Shown in pieces: positions 59,849 to 64,000 of a stretch of 64,000 nt of DNA. This DNA is from Xenophilus sp. L33 (lineage in GTDB: Bacteria > Pseudomonadota > Gammaproteobacteria > Burkholderiales > Burkholderiaceae_C), in contig NZ_LMUW01000022.1 in the NCBI RefSeq assembly GCF_009765735.1, positions 25,377 to 89,376 on the forward strand. Reading direction: 5' to 3'. The position numbers and the translations under genes are program-made. Position 1 is the first letter of the stretch; each line of letters starts with the position of its first letter. The notes beneath the pieces were generated by a model. The model worked only from the letters and a program-made list of their open reading frames with translations. It did not search any database and was not told the origin of the DNA.

Positions 59849-60298
59849 CTACTTCTGTTCGTCTTCCGCGGGCCAGTCGCGGATGTACGCCTTGAGCATC
59901 TTGTTCTCGAAGTTCTGGCTGTCGACCACGGCCTTGGCGACGTCGTAGAAGCTGATCACGCCCATCAGCATGCGCTTGTCCATGACCGGCATGTAGCGGG
60001 CGTGGCGCTCCAGCATGATGCGGCGGATCTCGTCGAGCTCGGTCTCGAGGGTGCAGGTGACGGGGGCGTCGTCCATCGCCTTGCGCACCTGGGTGCCGCC
60101 GACCTGGCCGCCGTTGGCGACGATCGCGACGATGACCTCGCGGAAGGTGAGCATGCCGACCAGGTCGCCGTGCTCCATGACCACCAGCGAACCGATGTCC
60201 TTCTCGGCCATGGTCGTCACCGCGTGAGCGAGCGGCTCGTCGGCCGTGACGGTGTAGAGCGTGTTGCCCTTGACCCGCAGGATGTCGCTGACTTTCAT
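59849..60298 (-). CDS. CBS-domain pair protein
   Basis: A 149-residue protein consisting essentially of two CBS domains (residues about 1-60 and 75-135), which sense adenine nucleotides or SAM in other proteins. DIGSLVVMEHGDLVGMLTFRE and RYMPVMDKRMLMGVISFYDV are the matching halves. No effector domain is attached. The ATG at 60298 has GGAG 8 nt upstream. It is divergent from metY; a link to sulfur or SAM sensing is possible but unproven. Confidence 0.88.
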   Translation of the reverse strand: MKVSDILRVKGNTLYTVTADEPLAHAVTTMAEKDIGSLVVMEHGDLVGMLTFREVIVAIVANGGQVGGTQVRKAMDDAPVTCTLETELDEIRRIMLERHARYMPVMDKRMLMGVISFYDVAKAVVDSQNFENKMLKAYIRDWPAEDEQK

Positions 60299-60444
60299 CG
60301 AAATACTCCTCACTTGCTCGGCGGCGTGCCGAATTGAATATAGCCCATATCACCCACAATAGCCGGTGATCCCGGGAGCCACGCCTCTGTCGAAACGCAT
60401 GCGTGCGTAACCGGTCATTGCAGCAACGAGACAGAAAGGCATTC

Positions 60445-61755
60445 ATGCCCGGCTATTCAGACCCCGGCTTCGACACGCTCGCATTGCATGCAGGTGCCGC
60501 GCCAGATCCGGCCACCGGCGCCCGCGCGGTGCCGATCCACCTCACCACCTCCTTCGTCTTCGAGTCGAGCGACCACGCGGCGGCGCTGTTCAACCTGGAG
60601 CGCGCGGGCCACGTCTATTCGCGCATCAGCAACCCGACCAACGCGGTGCTGGAACAGCGGGTGGCCGCGCTCGAAGGCGGCATCGGCGCGATCGCCACCG
60701 CCAGCGGCCAGGCCGCGCTGCACCTGTCGGTCGCGACCCTGATGGGCGCCGGCTCGCACATCGTCGCCAGCACCGCGCTCTACGGCGGCTCGCAGAACCT
60801 GCTGCACTACACGATGCGACGCTTCGGCATCGACACCACCTTCGTCAAGCCCGGCGACCTCGACGGCTGGCGTGCCGCGATCCGGCCGAACACCAAGCTG
60901 CTGTTCGGCGAAACGGTCGGCAACCCCGGCCTCGACGTGCTGGACATCCCGGCGGTCAGCGACATCGCGCACGCGGCCCGCGTGCCGCTGCTGGTCGACT
61001 CCACGCTCACCTCGCCCTACCTGATCAAGCCCTTCGACTGGGGCGCCGACCTGGTCTACCACTCGGCGACCAAGTTCCTCTCGGGCCACGGCACCGTGAT
61101 CGGCGGCGTGGTGGTCGACGGCGGCAGCTTCGACTGGGAACGCTCGGGCAAGTTCGCCGAGCTGAGCCAGGCCTACGACGGCTTCCACAACATGGTCTTC
61201 AGCGAGGAGAGCACCGTCGGCGCCTTCCTGCTGCGCGCGCGCCGCGAAGGCCTGCGCGACTTCGGCGCCGCGATGAGCCCGCACACGGCGTGGCTGATCC
61301 TGCAGGGCATCGAGACCCTGCCGCTGCGCATGGAACGCCACATCGACAACACGCAGAAGGTGGTCGAGTTCCTGGCGGCGCATCCCTTCGTGGCGCGCGT
61401 CGGCCATCCGCTGCTCGAATCGCATCCCAGCCACGCGCTCGCCAACAAGCTGCTCAAGCACGGCGCCAAGGGCGCCGGCGCGGTGTTCAGCTTCGACCTC
61501 AAGGGCAACCGCGAGCAGGGCAAGAAGTTCATCGAGGCGCTCAAGCTCTTCAGCCACCTGGCCAACGTCGGCGACTGCCGCAGCCTGGTGATCCATCCGG
61601 CCAGCACCACGCATTTCCGCATGAGCGACGAGGCGCTGGCCGGCGCGGGCATCTCGCAGGGCACGATCCGCCTGTCGATCGGCCTGGAGGATCCGGCGGA
61701 CCTGATCGACGACCTCAAGCGCGCCCTCAAGGCCGCAGAGAAGGCAGGTGCGTGA
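60445..61755 (+). CDS. metY: O-acetylhomoserine aminocarboxypropyltransferase (sulfhydrylase)
   Basis: PLP enzyme that makes homocysteine directly from O-acetylhomoserine and sulfide. The 436-residue protein belongs to the Cys/Met metabolism family: FDTLALHAGAAPDPATGARA, YSRISNPTNAVLEQRVAALE, and the PLP lysine in LVYHSATKFLSGHGTVIGG. The length and the HPASTTHFRMSD end are typical of MetY rather than MetB or MetC. I used the ATG at 60445. The TGA shares a base with the next ATG. O-succinylhomoserine use cannot be excluded. Confidence 0.93.
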   Translation: MPGYSDPGFDTLALHAGAAPDPATGARAVPIHLTTSFVFESSDHAAALFNLERAGHVYSRISNPTNAVLEQRVAALEGGIGAIATASGQAALHLSVATLMGAGSHIVASTALYGGSQNLLHYTMRRFGIDTTFVKPGDLDGWRAAIRPNTKLLFGETVGNPGLDVLDIPAVSDIAHAARVPLLVDSTLTSPYLIKPFDWGADLVYHSATKFLSGHGTVIGGVVVDGGSFDWERSGKFAELSQAYDGFHNMVFSEESTVGAFLLRARREGLRDFGAAMSPHTAWLILQGIETLPLRMERHIDNTQKVVEFLAAHPFVARVGHPLLESHPSHALANKLLKHGAKGAGAVFSFDLKGNREQGKKFIEALKLFSHLANVGDCRSLVIHPASTTHFRMSDEALAGAGISQGTIRLSIGLEDPADLIDDLKRALKAAEKAGA

Positions 61756-62567
61756 TGCACTTCACCGTCGATGGCCACGCCACCTATTGCTACACCGGCG
61801 GCAAGGCGCTCGATCCGGCGCGCCCGACCGTCGTCTTCATCCACGGCGTGCTGAACGACCACAGTGTCTGGATCCTGCAGAGCCGCTGGTTCGCCAACCA
61901 CGGCTGGAACGTGCTGGCGCTCGACCTGCCCGGGCATTGCAAGAGCGAAGGCCCACCGCCGGCCAGCGTCGAGGCTGCGGCCGCTTTCATCGTCGCGCTG
62001 CTCGACGCCGCGGGCGTGTCGCGCGCCGCGCTGGTCGGCCACAGCTTCGGCTCGCTCATCGCGCTGGAAGTGGCGGCGCGCCATCCCGAGCGGGTGACGC
62101 ACCTGGCACTGGTCGGCACCGCCTTCCCGATGACGGTGTCGCCGGCGCTGCTCGAAGGCTCCGTGAAGGATCCGCAGCGCGCGATCGCGCTGGTCAACGC
62201 CTTCTCGCATTCGACGATGGCGCCGCCGCCCTCCACGCTCGGCCCCGGCACCTGGCTGCACGGCGGCTCGCGCGCGCTGATGCGCCGCGTGCTGGCGAGC
62301 AACCGCGAGGCCAACGTGTTCCACATCGGCTTCAAGGCCTGCAACGACTATGCGAACGGCGAGGCGGCGATGGCGCGGGTAACGTGCCCGACCCTCTTCG
62401 TGCTCGGCGCCGCCGACCAGATGACGCCGCCGCGCGCCGCCCGCACGCTGGTCGCCAAGGTGCAGGCGGCGAAGGTGGTGACGGTCGAGGCCGGGCACCA
62501 GATGATGGGCGAGGCGCCGGACGCGGTGCTGTTCGCGCTGCGGGACTTCCTCGAAGCGCCGCGCTGA
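61755..62567 (+). CDS. Alpha/beta hydrolase
   Basis: A 270-residue serine hydrolase coupled to metY (TGATG). The oxyanion region is VVFIHGVLNDHSVW, the nucleophile elbow is LVGHSFGSLIALE near residue 97, the acid lies in GAADQMTPP, and His is in EAGHQMMGE. Its conserved position after metY suggests a homoserine-ester or related role, but this is only context. It converges with the next gene, 7 bp away. Confidence 0.85.
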   Translation: MHFTVDGHATYCYTGGKALDPARPTVVFIHGVLNDHSVWILQSRWFANHGWNVLALDLPGHCKSEGPPPASVEAAAAFIVALLDAAGVSRAALVGHSFGSLIALEVAARHPERVTHLALVGTAFPMTVSPALLEGSVKDPQRAIALVNAFSHSTMAPPPSTLGPGTWLHGGSRALMRRVLASNREANVFHIGFKACNDYANGEAAMARVTCPTLFVLGAADQMTPPRAARTLVAKVQAAKVVTVEAGHQMMGEAPDAVLFALRDFLEAPR

Positions 62568-62574
62568 GGATCGG

Positions 62575-63237
62575 TCAACGCAAGGCGTTGATGTCCGCGG
62601 TCTCCAGCAGCGGCTTCGGCGCCCCGCGCCTGGCGACCACCAGCATCGCGCGGCCGACCTGCTCGCTGGTGGTGACCGCACCGGGCGCCCAGCGCACCAG
62701 CAGACTGGCGATCGGACTGGCCAGCACGTAGGCCCAGCGGTAGAGCGCGGTCTTCGAGCGCACGCCGTGCAGCGGCTGGATGAAGCCGGGCCGGAACATG
62801 TAGGCCGCGCGAAAGGGCAGCCGCATCAGCGCGTTCTCGGTCGCGCCCTTCACGCGCGCCCACATGCTGCGGCCACGCTCGCTGCTGTCGGTGCCGGCGC
62901 CCGAGACGTAGACGAAGGTGGCCTGCGGATCGAGCCGCGCGACGGTGCGCGCCACCGCCAGGGTCAGGTCGTACGTGACGCGCCGGTAGGCTTCCTCGCT
63001 CATGCCGGCCGAGGAGACGCCCAGGCAGAAGAAGCAGGCGTCGAAGCCTCTCAGCTGGCTCTCGACCGCGCTCAGCACGCTCGGGTCGGGCAGCAGCAGT
63101 TCGCGCAGCTTGGGATCGGTGCGGCCGGTCGACGCCCGGCCGACGCTGAGCACCGCCGTCACGCCGGGATCGCGCAGGCATTCCAGCAGCACGCCCTGAC
63201 CGACCATCCCGGTGGCTCCGAACAGGAGGACTTTCAT
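62575..63237 (-). CDS. NAD(P)H-binding Rossmann protein (NmrA/SDR-like)
   Basis: A 220-residue atypical short-chain dehydrogenase-like protein. The N-terminal nucleotide motif KVLLFGATGMVGQGVLLE is clear, followed by GFDACFFCLGVSSAGMSE, VYVSGAGTDSSERG and KGATENALM (Lys in place of the YxxxK motif). It resembles the mammalian Tip30/HTATIP2 and bacterial YbjT-like group. The function is unknown. Confidence 0.83.
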   Translation of the reverse strand: MKVLLFGATGMVGQGVLLECLRDPGVTAVLSVGRASTGRTDPKLRELLLPDPSVLSAVESQLRGFDACFFCLGVSSAGMSEEAYRRVTYDLTLAVARTVARLDPQATFVYVSGAGTDSSERGRSMWARVKGATENALMRLPFRAAYMFRPGFIQPLHGVRSKTALYRWAYVLASPIASLLVRWAPGAVTTSEQVGRAMLVVARRGAPKPLLETADINALR

Positions 63238-63260
63238 CGAAGCTCCTGTCCGGCGGCGGC

Positions 63261-63650
63261 TCAGCCGACCGTGAAGCCCGCAGGCGCCCGCTCCAGCGCC
63301 TCCAGCAGGGTCGCCACCTCCGGCGCCACGGGCTGCGCCGAAGACAGCGAGGCGAGCAGCCGGGTCAGCGTTTCCGCATGCGGCAGCAAGGGGCCGAGGA
63401 AGCGGGTGCCGCCGGCATCGGCGACCAGCAGGGTCGGGAAGGTCTCGACGTCGAAGTCGTCGGCGATGTCGGCGTGGTCCTCGACGTCGACCCAGGCGAA
63501 GCGCAGCCCCGGATGCGCCCGCGCCACCTGCTCGAAGAGCGGCCGGTATTCGCGGCAGGCGCCGCACCACTCCGCGCACAGGCACACGACCCAGGGCGAG
63601 TCGCCGGTCGGTCCGGGGGCGGCGGAGGTGAAGTCGGTCACGGGTGGCAA
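63261..63650 (-). CDS. Thioredoxin family protein
   Basis: A 129-residue cytosolic thioredoxin-fold protein. The active site is WCGAC (in CAEWCGACREYRPLF) rather than WCGPC, and the cis-Pro is in VETFPTLLVADAG. The missing active-site proline often marks altered redox potential. The last 35 residues form an extra helix. It lies 23 bp upstream of the NAD-binding protein gene on the same strand. Confidence 0.87.
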   Translation of the reverse strand: MPPVTDFTSAAPGPTGDSPWVVCLCAEWCGACREYRPLFEQVARAHPGLRFAWVDVEDHADIADDFDVETFPTLLVADAGGTRFLGPLLPHAETLTRLLASLSSAQPVAPEVATLLEALERAPAGFTVG

Positions 63651-63669
63651 GCAGGGATTTGCGTGCGCA

Positions 63670-64000
63670 TTATGGATTCACCAGCAGATCCTGCAGCAGC
63701 AGCGCACGCAATGGGCCTTTTTGCCAGAGGGCGCGCAACGGCGGCGCGTCCGGCATGAGCAGCGCCTGCAGCAGCGGCTCCAGCGGCGTCGCGCGCGGGT
63801 CGGCCAGCAGCACGTAGCGCGGGTCCTCGTTGTCGCGCTCCTCGTCCAGCGGCGCGATCCAGTCGAGCGCGACCAGCGTCTCGACGACCGGCGCCAGCTG
63901 CAGCGCGTCGACCCGCATGCGCTGCGCCAGCTCGGCCGCGCCCAGGCCGCCGGCCGGCGTGCGCCGCGCGCCCGCCAGTTCCTGCAGCGCCTCGACCGCC
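63670..64000 (-). CDS. YihY/BrkB family membrane protein, C-terminal end only
   Basis: The last 110 codons of a gene that begins beyond the right edge. The visible part is soluble and winged-helix-like: EALQELAGARRTPAGGLGAA, LAQRMRVDALQLAPVVETL, ALDWIAPLDEERDNEDPRYV, ending LLLQDLLVNP. This C-terminal extension occurs in YihY-type proteins of Burkholderiales (formerly called ribonuclease BN or BrkB). The transmembrane part is outside the window, so the call rests on this tail alone. Confidence 0.6.
   Translation of the reverse strand, partial: AVEALQELAGARRTPAGGLGAAELAQRMRVDALQLAPVVETLVALDWIAPLDEERDNEDPRYVLLADPRATPLEPLLQALLMPDAPPLRALWQKGPLRALLLQDLLVNP

Noticed and set aside
60302..60444. A SAM- or SAH-type riboswitch upstream of metY
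   Set aside because: A CCGGT/ACCGG long-range pairing is visible, but I could not match the core of SAM-II, SAM-I or SAH riboswitches. Nothing more than an ordinary 146-bp divergent spacer can be supported.

Overview
The window is a GC-rich (roughly two thirds G+C), densely coded stretch of a betaproteobacterial chromosome. The clustered pnp, quinone oxidoreductase, tpiA, secG, tRNA-Leu and nuoA-J order, the protein styles (short NuoG, PrkA/YeaH/SpoVR trio, intracellular PHA depolymerase) and the codon use point to Burkholderiales, most likely Comamonadaceae (Variovorax/Ramlibacter type). The genus call is inference. I see no insertion sequence, prophage, integrase or CRISPR array.

Layout. 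1-13970 (minus strand): respiratory complex I genes nuoA to nuoJ (nuoJ cut by the window edge), preceded by tRNA-Leu(GAG), secG, tpiA, a quinone oxidoreductase, pnp and rpsO. 14100-19000: an aminotransferase, an orphan Tat-type amino-acid-binding protein, a small heat-shock protein, an alpha/beta hydrolase and tsaD. 19065-24055: a NIT-ANTAR (NasR-like) regulator followed by a sigma54-type promoter, a two-hexaloop ANTAR leader RNA with terminator, a globin gene, ybiB, cobA and a YhiN-type flavoprotein. 24080-25506: rpsU, yqeY and a NUDIX hydrolase. 25527-29363: a 5'-truncated ammonium transporter gene, pmbA, darP and mog. 29404-35171: a FadR-type regulator divergent from an amino-acid-type ABC importer joined to uronate dehydrogenase and a lactonase. 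35242-41111: psd, an HxlR-type regulator, an FKBP isomerase, then grpE-dnaK-dnaJ with a sigma32-type promoter. 41547-46413: a sigma54-type promoter and the prkA-yeaH-spoVR stress operon. 46418-50206: tag and aroQ, then glutathione-dependent formaldehyde dehydrogenase, an epoxide-hydrolase-like enzyme and a 3'-5' exonuclease. 50416-56322: a tripartite RND efflux operon. 56273-64000: radical SAM, DOPA-dioxygenase-like, GST, PHA depolymerase, CBS-domain protein, metY, hydrolase, NAD-binding protein, thioredoxin and the end of a YihY/BrkB membrane protein.

The most notable feature is at 20470-21051. A nitrate-type ANTAR regulator sits directly upstream of a leader carrying a -24/-12 promoter, two hairpins with the identical hexaloop AAAGGC (A at 1, G at 4), and a 15-bp terminator that overlaps the second hairpin. 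This is the Klebsiella nasF control layout, but here the first gene is a globin, and no nitrate or nitrite reductase or nitrate transporter genes follow. Other points: the ammonium transporter gene has lost its 5' end and meets an in-frame stop; a 10-bp tandem duplication has doubled the start region of the HxlR-type gene; and near-identical palindromic operators flank the FadR-type regulator of the uronate cassette.
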